Assembly (NCBI GenBank): GCA_019347795.1
Contig: JAHWKS010000241.1
Coordinates: forward strand, 1 to 7,523
Direction of reading: 5' to 3'
Length of the DNA stretch: 7,523 bases
Source of the DNA: Planctomycetota bacterium
Lineage (GTDB): Bacteria > Planctomycetota > Planctomycetia > Pirellulales > Pirellulaceae
Shown: piece after piece, positions 1-5,898 of the stretch
How positions within the stretch are numbered: position 1 is the stretch's first letter
Layout: every line of letters begins with the position of its first letter
The notes under the pieces: model-generated
What the model was told of the DNA's origin: nothing
Seen by the model: only the letters and a program-made list of their open reading frames with translations
Database searches by the model: none
Made by a program: the position numbers and the translations under genes

Positions 1-16
1 CCCGCGGCCCACCCGG

Positions 17-99
17 CTGAGCTTCGAGCTCGGAGAGGTAGTTGCCGATCGGCCCACCGCTCGCCAACCGAGCAGCACCCGCCCACGCCTGGGCATCGG
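17..99 (+). promoter_or_regulatory. folded leader of the transposase gene, may hide its ribosome binding site
   Basis: Several perfect inverted repeats lie directly upstream of the transposase. A 7-pair stem with loop TCG spans 17-33 (one G-T pair), and the palindrome GCCGATCGGC spans 44-53. GCTCG (59-63) pairs with CGAGC (69-73), and GCCCA (81-85) pairs with TGGGC (90-94). In an alternative fold CCGAT (45-49) pairs with ATCGG (95-99) and GCCCA (52-56) pairs with TGGGC (90-94), enclosing the 59-73 hairpin. That long stem takes up the first two bases of the GGAGG site at 98-102, so it could limit translation. In one IS110 subgroup the bridge RNA is encoded upstream of the transposase, so this could also be its 3' part. 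The pairings are seen; the roles are inferred. Confidence 0.4.
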
Positions 100-102
100 A
101 GG
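98..102 (+). promoter_or_regulatory. ribosome binding site of the transposase gene
   Basis: GGAGG lies 8 bases before the ATG at 111. This is near-ideal spacing and fixes that ATG as the start, in preference to the in-frame TTG at 42. The minus-strand genes in this window have no comparable site. Confidence 0.8.
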
Positions 103-110
103 TCCTTTTC

Positions 111-1415
111 ATGGTCCGATATGTTGGACTCGACGTCCACAAGCGGTTCATCGAGGTATGCATCCTCGATGGCAAGGGCAAGGTGTTGTTTCGAGGCCGA
201 GCGGACTGCGATCGGCAAGCGCTGGAACGCTTTGCCCGCCAGCGATTGAAGAAGTCGGATCGCGTTGCGCTGGAGGCGACAACGAACACTTGGCCGGTGG
301 CAGAGATCCTTCGTCCGTTTGTCACGGCGGTCGTGGTCAGCAACCCGCTCAAGACGAAGGCCATCGCTGAAGCGAAGATCAAGACCGACAAGGTCGACGC
401 TCAGGTGTTGGCGCATCTGCTACGCTGCGACTATCTGCCTCACGTGTGGCAGCCAGATGAGCAAACGCAGATTCTCCGCGGCTTGATTACTCACCGAACG
501 GGTTTAATGACCCAACGGGCGCGGCACAAGAACCGCATCCAATGCATACTGGGACGACTACTGATCCATCCGCCTTGCAAAGTGCTATGGACCAAGGCGG
601 GGATGGCTTGGCTCAGACAAGTCGAGACGCCTCCTACGGAACGGCTGGTGCTCGACAGCGAGCTACGACAACTGGCTGCTGTCGAAAGCGAGCTTACTTC
701 TCTCGATGAGCAGCTGATCGCCATCGCAGGGAACGAACCCCGCGTGCGCCTGTTGATGACGCTGCCCGGCGTGAGCCATGTCGTAGCCATCGGGCTCCTG
801 GCCGCCTTGGGCGACATCCATCGATTCCGTGATGGCAATCACGCCGCATCGTATCTGGGTCTGGCGCCGATCACACGCCAGTCGGGCAATCATTGCTACC
901 ATGGCCGAATCACCAAAGCTGGAAACAGCCAAGCTCGCTGGTTGCTCACGCAATCGTGTCAACACGTGGCGCGACATCCCGGTCCGTTGGGCGCGTACTT
1001 CCGTCGATTGGCCAAGCGAAAGAACCGCCAAGTCGCAATCGTCGCCGTGGCCCGGAAACTGGTGACGATTGCCTATTTGATGCTCAAAAACAATGAGCCG
1101 TACCGCTATGCCAAACCCAAACTGATAGCAGAAAAGTTTACTGCCCTGGACCGTGCAACACCTACGACGCGAAAGCCGCGAAAGTCCAAGCCGGGACCGA
1201 GCGCTCAAGCTCGCGCTGGCTTGGCCGCGGTCTATGCCCACGCTGGATTGCCGAAAGCGACCCCACCTGCGGAATTGCCAGACGGCGAACAGCGAATGCT
1301 AAAGGAGCAGAAGCTGAAGGACTTCGTCAGCGAGCTGTATTCGCCACAGACAGCGTCAGCCCCGACCAAGTCGAGCGCTAAGAAAAGTGGCCGCCCGGCG
1401 GGGCGGTCAGGCTAA
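111..1415 (+). CDS. IS110-family transposase (DEDD RuvC-like plus serine transposase domain)
   Basis: This 434-residue enzyme moves its own insertion sequence. Characterised family members act as recombinases guided by a bridge RNA that pairs with both donor and target DNA. The N-terminal RuvC-like domain carries the expected acidic residues: D8 in GLDVHK, E55 in LEAT, and D93 and D96 in KTDKVDA. A helical linker follows (about 115-205). The C-terminal transposase domain (about 210-330) has MTLPG, SYLGLAP, QSG and ITKAGNSQARW. The nucleophilic serine is most probably S258 of QSG, which is an inference from family patterns. After the usual end of the fold near YRYAKPK (331-337) there is a tail of about 95 residues, rich in Lys, Pro, Ala and Ser, which makes the protein longer than many relatives. 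The start is ATG 111 because of the GGAGG at 98-102. The reading frame is intact, so the enzyme may be active. The assignment to the IS110 or IS1111 subgroup is open. Confidence 0.95.
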   Translation: MVRYVGLDVHKRFIEVCILDGKGKVLFRGRADCDRQALERFARQRLKKSDRVALEATTNTWPVAEILRPFVTAVVVSNPLKTKAIAEAKIKTDKVDAQVLAHLLRCDYLPHVWQPDEQTQILRGLITHRTGLMTQRARHKNRIQCILGRLLIHPPCKVLWTKAGMAWLRQVETPPTERLVLDSELRQLAAVESELTSLDEQLIAIAGNEPRVRLLMTLPGVSHVVAIGLLAALGDIHRFRDGNHAASYLGLAPITRQSGNHCYHGRITKAGNSQARWLLTQSCQHVARHPGPLGAYFRRLAKRKNRQVAIVAVARKLVTIAYLMLKNNEPYRYAKPKLIAEKFTALDRATPTTRKPRKSKPGPSAQARAGLAAVYAHAGLPKATPPAELPDGEQRMLKEQKLKDFVSELYSPQTASAPTKSSAKKSGRPAGRSG

Positions 1416-1425
1416 CCTTTTTTTT
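1388..1425 (+). terminator. possible intrinsic terminator overlapping the transposase stop
   Basis: A 9-pair stem (TGGCCGCCC at 1388-1396 with GGGCGGTCA at 1401-1409, one G-T pair) with loop GGCG is followed by eight T at 1418-1425. The stop codon TAA (1413-1415) sits between stem and T-run. Eight bases separate stem and T-run, which is longer than usual for a strong terminator. If the structured DNA downstream is transcribed with the transposase gene, this site would have to be leaky, or that RNA would need its own promoter. Confidence 0.45.
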
Positions 1426-1462
1426 ACGTATCAGAAGTGGCGGACGAGCGACGCGAGCATTC

Positions 1463-1479
1463 CTGGGGCTCCGCCCCAG
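1463..1479. repeat. perfect GC hairpin, REP-like palindrome
   Basis: CTGGGGC, loop TCC, GCCCCAG: a perfect 7-pair stem with a 3-base loop. No T-run follows, so it is not an intrinsic terminator. Just downstream, two alternative 6-pair stems compete: CCCGAG (1482-1487) with CTCGGG (1504-1509), and TTCGGA (1491-1496) with TCCGAA (1512-1517). Short GC palindromes of this kind are often dispersed repeats, and several IS110 elements are known to insert in REP sequences. Its copy number in the genome cannot be judged from this window. Confidence 0.5.
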
Positions 1480-1535
1480 ACCCCGAGATTTTCGGAGGCA
1501 TGGCTCGGGTGTCCGAAGGGCGTGGGAAAGAAATC

Positions 1536-1647
1536 AGCCCCTGAGCAGACTGGGCCGCCCAGGGGCTCGTGCGCTTCGGCGCACCTTCGGTCCGGCTATT
1601 CCTCGTTCGGTTGCGTCTCCGCAGAGCCGAACTCCGCTTCGCCGGAC
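1536..1647 (+). ncRNA. candidate structured RNA downstream of the transposase, possibly a bridge RNA
   Basis: Three stem-loops stand side by side. (1) AGCCCCTG (1536-1543) pairs with CAGGGGCT (1560-1567) around a 16-base loop. (2) GTGCGC (1569-1574), loop TTCG, GCGCAC (1579-1584) carries the extra-stable C(UUCG)G tetraloop. (3) GTCCGGC (1590-1596) pairs with GCCGGAC (1641-1647). Inside it GTTCGG (1605-1610) pairs with CCGAAC (1627-1632), and TGCG (1612-1615) pairs with CGCA (1620-1623). Stem 3 leaves a symmetric internal loop of 8 and 8 bases (1597-1604 and 1633-1640). Bridge RNAs have stems with such loops, whose two strands guide DNA recognition, and in IS1111-type elements they lie downstream of the transposase. 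The tetraloop favours reading this as plus-strand RNA. The alternative is a REP-like repeat cluster that served as insertion target. No promoter was found. Confidence 0.35.
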
Positions 1648-2280
1648 TCTGTCATTGTACAAGATTCACCAAAACCCGACCTCCACCGTTGACACGTTCA
1701 GAGGTAGCTATCAGGGTTTCGCAGCCGCGCGCTGGCGCCGAAATCGACCTGCGCCTCTTCTCCCGCGGCACACTCCATCCCGCCTTGTCACGTCTCGCCG
1801 ATTCACGGGTCGAGGAATTGCGGAAACGCAGCCTGCTGTGCGAACGTGAGAAGGCGGCTCCGGCAGCGCGAGGTAAGTTCAAGCGGACGATCGCCGCTTT
1901 CCGCGGCGAAAGAAATGACGTAATTGATTCGATCTACCGACAACTGTCGAACCCAGGGAACGCCCTTCCCGCAAAAACGCCCGGCTGTCTTGGCGGGAGG
2001 TTTTTGCTGCGCCGAGGCCGTTTCGTGGCGCTCGCTAGACTTCCCTCGAGCGGGCTGCGTGCGCCAGCCGAGTCCTACAGTTCACCGTCCTGCCTCGCCG
2101 CCGCTGCGAGCCCTTTTAGGTTAGATTTTGTTTTGCCCATTGCCACGTGAGGTCAACTAGCCAAACCTCCTGAGGAAGTCGCCGCGGACTGGTGATCGGG
2201 ACATCCGCCAGATCGGGACGACGTCAACGAACCCCGCTTGCTCGCTTGTTCGTTTGTGCTCGCCAGTCGTTCGCCAGCGG
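1648..2280. other. intergenic stretch without a credible gene
   Basis: About 630 bases lie between the hairpin cluster and the kinase gene. Open frames exist on both strands, but their products are rich in Arg, Pro, Ser and Ala, resemble no family I know, and run through hairpins. Recognisable contents are a perfect 7-pair hairpin TCGCCGC/GCGGCGA (1891-1897 with 1903-1909, loop TTTCC) and the terminator at 1971-2007. A short AT-rich patch at about 2115-2140 breaks the GC-rich background. The part from 2008 to 2280 is either the 3' untranslated end of the polysaccharide operon or decayed sequence. The kinase stop codon sits in the loop of a small hairpin, GCGGC (2277-2281) with GCCGC (2285-2289). 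Confidence 0.6.
1971..2007. terminator. bidirectional intrinsic terminator
   Basis: GCAAAAAC (1971-1978) pairs with GTTTTTGC (2000-2007), and CCCG (1980-1983) pairs with CGGG (1994-1997) inside it around a 10-base loop. A GC stem flanked by an A-run on one side and a T-run on the other gives a terminator for both strands. It would stop plus-strand transcripts from the mobile element and minus-strand transcripts from the polysaccharide operon, whose last gene ends 274 bases away at 2281. Confidence 0.6.
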
Positions 2281-4587
2281 CTAGGCCGCGCGGCGGGGGA
2301 CTCTTCGCCGCTGAGGAGCACTGGGAATGGCGATTGTCTGCGCGGGCGCTTGCCGTAACTCATCCTCCTCGCTTTCTTCCTCGCCGTACCCGTGGCCATA
2401 GCCATAGCCATAGCCATAGCCATAGCCGTAGCCGTAGTAGCCGTCGTTGTTTTCGTCGCCGATGCGGTTGGCCACGACACCCGCCAATTCCGCTTCCATA
2501 TTGCGAAGCGTTTCGGCGGCACGGATCACCATCTTGCGATGGTTCTTGGCTGGTTGCACCACCAGAACCACCCCATCCACGAGGCGTCCGATGATGCTCG
2601 CGTCGCTGGCCACCAGCACCGGCGGGCAGTCCACGAGGATTTGGTCGTAAACCACCTCCGCCCAGGCCAGCAGTTCTTCCAACCGCGGTCCGCTGAGCAG
2701 TTCCGTGGGATTGGACGGCTTCGGGCCGCACGGCAGGATGTCGAGGTTATCCACGCCCGTCGCCAAGATACGATCCGCGCAGAGGCTGGCGATGTCGTCG
2801 TCGGAGCGGAGGATCTCGGACAGGCCGATTTGTCCACGGAGGGCAAACAGCCGGGTCAGTCCCGGACGCCGCAGGTCGAGATCCACCAGAAGCGTCTTCT
2901 TTCCCGCCTGCGCGTAGGAGACGCCCAGGTTCGCCAGGACGGTGGTCTTGCCATCGCCGGGTTCGGTGCTGGTAATGGCGAGGCAGTCGCGTTCGGCGCC
3001 GCCGAGCGTGAGCGTCGTGCGGAGGGTGCGGAACGATTCGCTCTCGACCGACTCGGGCGACACGTGAACCTGTAGCGATCCGACGCCGGCTTCGCCGTGG
3101 GCGCCGAGTTGGCGGACCATCGCCAAGATGGGGGTCGCAAGCTGCTCCTGCATCTCCTCCGGGGAGCGGAAGCGGTCGTCCATCACGTCCAGGACATAGA
3201 TGATGCTGATGCCGACCATTAGGCCTCCCGTCACAGAAAGCAAGCCCACCAACAGCAACTTGGGGGAGACCGGCCGATCTTTCGCCATCGCGGGACTGAC
3301 GACCGATACGCGAACGCCATCCGCGTCCCCCGATAGGTCAATACCCGCGATGCGCCCCAAGAGCATCTCGTGCTCTTTTTGCAAACGTTCCAACTCCCGT
3401 TCCACCATCGTCCATTCGGCCAGTTCGCCATTAAGCGCTATGGCTTGTTGTTCGGCCGCCGCGTACTCGACCTGTAGATGTCTTTCATGTTCCTTGATTT
3501 TGCGGTGTTTCTCCTTCACCAACGAAAGGAGTATGGGAGCGAGCCGCTCATTGTTCATCTCGGCCATTCGTTGCTGCGCTCGCTGAGCATACGTCGCCAG
3601 GTAGGACTTTGTGTTGCCGATCTGCTGTTGGAGTTGAACCACGTCGGGGTGGTTGGGGCCGAGGTGATTGAGAAAGACTTGCAGCCGCGCATGGTCATCG
3701 ATCAACTTGCGCTCCGCCAACTGAATCGCTTCCGCGTCGGGCGTCTTCATGCCAAGCTGCGTTAAAAGGAGTTCGGCGCCGATGGTCGGCTCAATTACGG
3801 CCAGATATTGGCGAACGTCGCCTCCCGTTTGGGCCGCCAGAGTGATCGAGGCCAGCAAGGTCTCCAGCTCGATCCGCTGCTTCTGAATCTCGCTCATCGT
3901 CTCGCTCAATTGCAGGGCGCGCTTGACGGCCGGATGCTCGGTGGGAGTCCCTCTGCCGCCCAGGGTGACCGGCCCGAGCCGTTCGGTAACCTCCAGATAC
4001 TGTTGACGTTTCTCACTGAGACTTCGTTTGACGTTGCCGAGCTCCCGATCGAGCACCACGAGCAATTCCCGAGATACGTTCTTCTGATCTGTCTTGATGA
4101 ACTCCAGGTAGGACTCCAGGACCTCGCGAACCACGGCCTCGGCGACCTCGGGAGAATTCCAGTGGTAGGAGAGTTCGATCACATTCGTGCGACGTACTCC
4201 ACTGGCCGAAAGATTCCTCTCCAGATCCTCGACTCGCAACTCGGGATAGGGTTCCCGGAGCCGCTCCATAGCGCCGTCGAGAACTCTCCGACTGGTAAAC
4301 AACTGTTCGTAGGTGGGGATGAGCGCCTGACTTCCCGCTTGATTTGCGAGCGTCATCTTTTGGGGATCCAATCCCGTCTCTTGAACGAGAAGGGAGGCCT
4401 TCGCTTGGTAAAGACGCGTGGCCGTCGCGTAATAGGCGATGCCGAGAAGGGCAACCAGACTTAGCGAGGCGATCAGGATCTTTTTACGTCGGACCACAAC
4501 GCGTAAGAGCCGCATAGTGGCCTGAACGGTGTCGGCCGCATTCGACGTGACGATCTCTGCGGACGTATCCCCTGATTCCCGAGTCAT
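2281..4587 (-). CDS. Wzc-like chain-length determinant / bacterial tyrosine autokinase
   Basis: This 768-residue inner-membrane co-polymerase and tyrosine kinase controls chain length and export of a surface polysaccharide. Counting from the ATG at 4587: membrane segment 1 at about 37-54, a large periplasmic Wzz-type region with long coiled-coil stretches (about 55-440, including GPNHPDVV near 310-317), and membrane segment 2 at about 443-466. The cytoplasmic kinase follows, with FRTLR (519-523), Walker A EPGDGKT (542-548), Walker A' LLVDLDLRRP (566-575), NPTELL (626-631) and Walker B ILVDCPP (650-656). The Tyr-Gly tail at about 717-734 holds nine tyrosines, then come an acidic run and a basic end. 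All kinase motifs are present, so it should be active. I chose the ATG, 25 bases after the export gene. An in-frame TTG at 4644 would add 19 residues and overlap that gene. No clear Shine-Dalgarno precedes either start. Confidence 0.93.
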   Translation of the reverse strand: MTRESGDTSAEIVTSNAADTVQATMRLLRVVVRRKKILIASLSLVALLGIAYYATATRLYQAKASLLVQETGLDPQKMTLANQAGSQALIPTYEQLFTSRRVLDGAMERLREPYPELRVEDLERNLSASGVRRTNVIELSYHWNSPEVAEAVVREVLESYLEFIKTDQKNVSRELLVVLDRELGNVKRSLSEKRQQYLEVTERLGPVTLGGRGTPTEHPAVKRALQLSETMSEIQKQRIELETLLASITLAAQTGGDVRQYLAVIEPTIGAELLLTQLGMKTPDAEAIQLAERKLIDDHARLQVFLNHLGPNHPDVVQLQQQIGNTKSYLATYAQRAQQRMAEMNNERLAPILLSLVKEKHRKIKEHERHLQVEYAAAEQQAIALNGELAEWTMVERELERLQKEHEMLLGRIAGIDLSGDADGVRVSVVSPAMAKDRPVSPKLLLVGLLSVTGGLMVGISIIYVLDVMDDRFRSPEEMQEQLATPILAMVRQLGAHGEAGVGSLQVHVSPESVESESFRTLRTTLTLGGAERDCLAITSTEPGDGKTTVLANLGVSYAQAGKKTLLVDLDLRRPGLTRLFALRGQIGLSEILRSDDDIASLCADRILATGVDNLDILPCGPKPSNPTELLSGPRLEELLAWAEVVYDQILVDCPPVLVASDASIIGRLVDGVVLVVQPAKNHRKMVIRAAETLRNMEAELAGVVANRIGDENNDGYYGYGYGYGYGYGYGHGYGEEESEEDELRQAPAQTIAIPSAPQRRRVPRRAA
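2395..2436 (-). repeat. hexanucleotide tandem repeat encoding the kinase Tyr-Gly tail
   Basis: Read on the minus strand, two TACGGC units (2425-2436) are followed by five identical TATGGC units (2395-2424), each encoding Tyr-Gly. The other tyrosine codons of the tail are TAC, so the uniform TAT block points to recent expansion by slippage. Gain or loss of a unit changes the protein by one Tyr-Gly pair and keeps the frame. The tail of this kinase family is where autophosphorylation occurs. Confidence 0.9.
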
Positions 4588-4612
4588 AGGGCCAAGTAAG
4601 CGTGAAGTTGAA

Positions 4613-5701
4613 TTAGAGACCTGGAATGCCGGCTGTAAAGCCAAACCCGATCACGCTGCGGATCGTCTCGACGGTAAAGGTGAGGGGCGTTTCCTCGACG
4701 CTGACGACGTCGCCCGGCGCCAAAAGAATGTTGGCCGGGCCTCCTCCCTTCGCTTCGCGCACCGACGCTTGGATCACGGTCGGCTTGTCGCCGCCATCGA
4801 TCGTGCGATAAATTCGCACTTTATCCGCGATTTCCAGGGTGCGCCCTCCCGCGATGGCGATCGCGTCCAAGAGACGAATGTCCTGCTCGTTCAAACCCTC
4901 GAACTGGCCTGGGCTCTTGACGAGGCCGACCACGCTGAACTTACGGGGAGGCCGCTTCTTGACCATCACGACGCTCCCGTTCTCCAAGTGGAAATCGCCG
5001 CCGCGTCCCTCGGTTACGTCACGTAAATTAACCGTGATAGTCCGCTTATTGAGTTCGCCGGGGGGCGCACCAGGATATCCGGTATGCTGGACCGCATGCA
5101 GACTGGCCGGATGAGTCACCTCGATTATTTCGCCCGCCGTTTCGCTTTTCAGGCCGCCAGCCAGCGAAATCGCCGCCAGCAGGTCGGCTTGCGCAACAGG
5201 TACGTCATAATCGCCAGGTTCTTCGACTTCGCCCACCACCGAAACACGGATCGCGCGCCGATCGGCCAGACGCACCGAAACCTGTGGGCTTCGGTAGATT
5301 CCGCGAGCCACGCTGGTGTCCCGCACCGCGAACTCCGCGTGCGGCAAAACCATGCCGTCAACGCGCACAGGCCCAACCAGCGGGACATTGATCGTTCCAT
5401 CTTCGGCCACCCGCAGCATCCACTGGTTCGGCGCCTGTCGGTCCAATCCTGTTACAATTGAGACTTCAAGAACGTCGCCGACGAAGATCTGCTCCGTGTT
5501 CGGCCGAGGACGCGCCAATTGTGAGAGATCGAATGCCCGAGTGCTTTCGAGCGATGGGGCAACCAAGTCGGGCGGGAGTTGCGACGCGCGATAGGAAGCG
5601 GACTGGCAGCTGACGCAGCATGCGCAAAGAGCGAGGAGCAGCCACACCTGCCCGTCAGCCCCTGGACGACGCACAGTACGTTGATGACAAGGTTCAGCCA
5701 T
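4613..5701 (-). CDS. Wza-like polysaccharide export lipoprotein (Poly_export plus two SLBB domains)
   Basis: This 362-residue outer-membrane export protein is expected to form, or be part of, the exit channel for the polysaccharide handled by the neighbouring kinase. The N-terminus has a basic start, a hydrophobic run (about 19-31) and a cysteine cluster at 26-32. The lipid-bearing cysteine is probably C28 (LCAC) or C32 (CVSC), giving a lipoprotein. The polysaccharide export domain spans about 66-147 (VGDVLEVSI, DGTINVPLVGPVRVDG, PQVSVRL). Two SLBB repeats follow: about 151-197 (VSVVGEVEEPGDYDV, DLLAAISLAGGL) and 254-300 (KFSVVGLVKSPGQFEG, LLDAIAIAGG). The last 22 residues are hydrophobic or amphipathic and could be the membrane-spanning end, as in Wza, though this is uncertain. 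The start is the first ATG after an in-frame TGA just upstream. No Shine-Dalgarno is evident. It is followed 25 bases later by the kinase gene, almost certainly in one transcript. Confidence 0.93.
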   Translation of the reverse strand: MAEPCHQRTVRRPGADGQVWLLLALCACCVSCQSASYRASQLPPDLVAPSLESTRAFDLSQLARPRPNTEQIFVGDVLEVSIVTGLDRQAPNQWMLRVAEDGTINVPLVGPVRVDGMVLPHAEFAVRDTSVARGIYRSPQVSVRLADRRAIRVSVVGEVEEPGDYDVPVAQADLLAAISLAGGLKSETAGEIIEVTHPASLHAVQHTGYPGAPPGELNKRTITVNLRDVTEGRGGDFHLENGSVVMVKKRPPRKFSVVGLVKSPGQFEGLNEQDIRLLDAIAIAGGRTLEIADKVRIYRTIDGGDKPTVIQASVREAKGGGPANILLAPGDVVSVEETPLTFTVETIRSVIGFGFTAGIPGL

Positions 5702-5898
5702 TCGCAGTCATTAAGCGAAAGGTATACGTCCGCTTCATGAAAAGAGCATCCGACAAAGGTCGGAAGATGACGATGAGCTTGATCAGTCGTATCGGCAGCG
5801 TCGAACAAAAGTGTCCGCGGACTGGCAAAAACACCCTTATTCCCGGCAGCCCGTATTTGCATCGGGTTGAGAGGGGCGGATAGTAGCGGAATCGGTTG
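5702..5898 (-). other. 197-base gap ahead of the export gene, possible leader or promoter region
   Basis: This is the only sizeable gap in the minus-strand gene row. It holds a hairpin at 5749-5764 (TCCGAC, loop AAAG, GTCGGA) about 50 bases ahead of the export start, and the palindrome GTCCGCGGAC at 5813-5822. A T-run on the minus strand near 5827-5831 lies after only weak pairings, so it is not a convincing terminator. I found no clear promoter boxes and no sigma-54 pattern with the right spacing. The size and folded elements suggest separate control of the export and kinase genes, but this is inference. Confidence 0.4.
5749..5764. other. short perfect hairpin in the export gene leader
   Basis: TCCGAC (5749-5754) and GTCGGA (5759-5764) form a 6-pair stem around a 4-base loop. 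It sits 48 bases before the ATG at 5701 in the sense of transcription. It could be a leader RNA hairpin or a protein-binding inverted repeat. Nothing in the sequence decides between these. Confidence 0.35.

Larger units (their letters stand above)
1..1650 (+). mobile_element. IS110-family insertion sequence, ends not defined
   Basis: A complete IS110-type transposase gene with folded non-coding DNA on both sides indicates an insertion sequence. IS110 elements usually lack long terminal inverted repeats and do not make ordinary target duplications, so the ends cannot be read from one copy. The left end may lie before position 1, since only 110 bases precede the gene. The right end is placed loosely after the hairpin cluster that ends at 1647. 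No terminal repeat pair was found by eye. The presence of an element is well supported; the limits are a guess. Confidence 0.5.

Noticed and set aside
42..110. Longer transposase from the TTG at 42
   Set aside because: The added 23 residues do not look like the family N-terminus, which begins just before GLDVHK. The ATG at 111 has a GGAGG at ideal spacing.
34..1707. AGAGGTAG occurs at 34-41 and again at 1700-1707, flanking the transposase as a possible target duplication
   Set aside because: An 8-base match between two stretches of this size is expected about once by chance, and IS110 elements usually do not make such duplications.
1689..1714. TTGACA at 1689-1694 with TATCAG downstream as a promoter
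   Set aside because: The spacing is only 14 bases and the second box is poor; no gene follows on that strand.
1652..1882. 76-codon minus-strand open frame
   Set aside because: Arg/Ser-rich product, no ribosome binding site and no recognisable motif; typical of a random frame in GC-rich DNA.
1569..2150. 193-codon open frame on the plus strand after the transposase
   Set aside because: It begins inside a perfect hairpin and runs through the terminator at 1971-2007. The product is compositionally biased (Arg, Pro, Ser, Ala), and I recognise no family in it.
3808..4464. Long open frame antisense to the kinase (218 codons), and a similar one at 2392-3075
   Set aside because: Both are mirror frames of a well-supported kinase gene; their products match nothing and have no ribosome binding site.
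4588..4644. Longer kinase from the TTG at 4644
   Set aside because: It would overlap the export gene by 32 bases and uses a rarer start codon; the ATG at 4587 lies right after that gene's stop. Not fully excluded, since neither has a Shine-Dalgarno.
5452..5862. Minus-strand open frame overlapping the export gene start
   Set aside because: It overlaps the well-supported lipoprotein signal sequence in another frame and has no family features.
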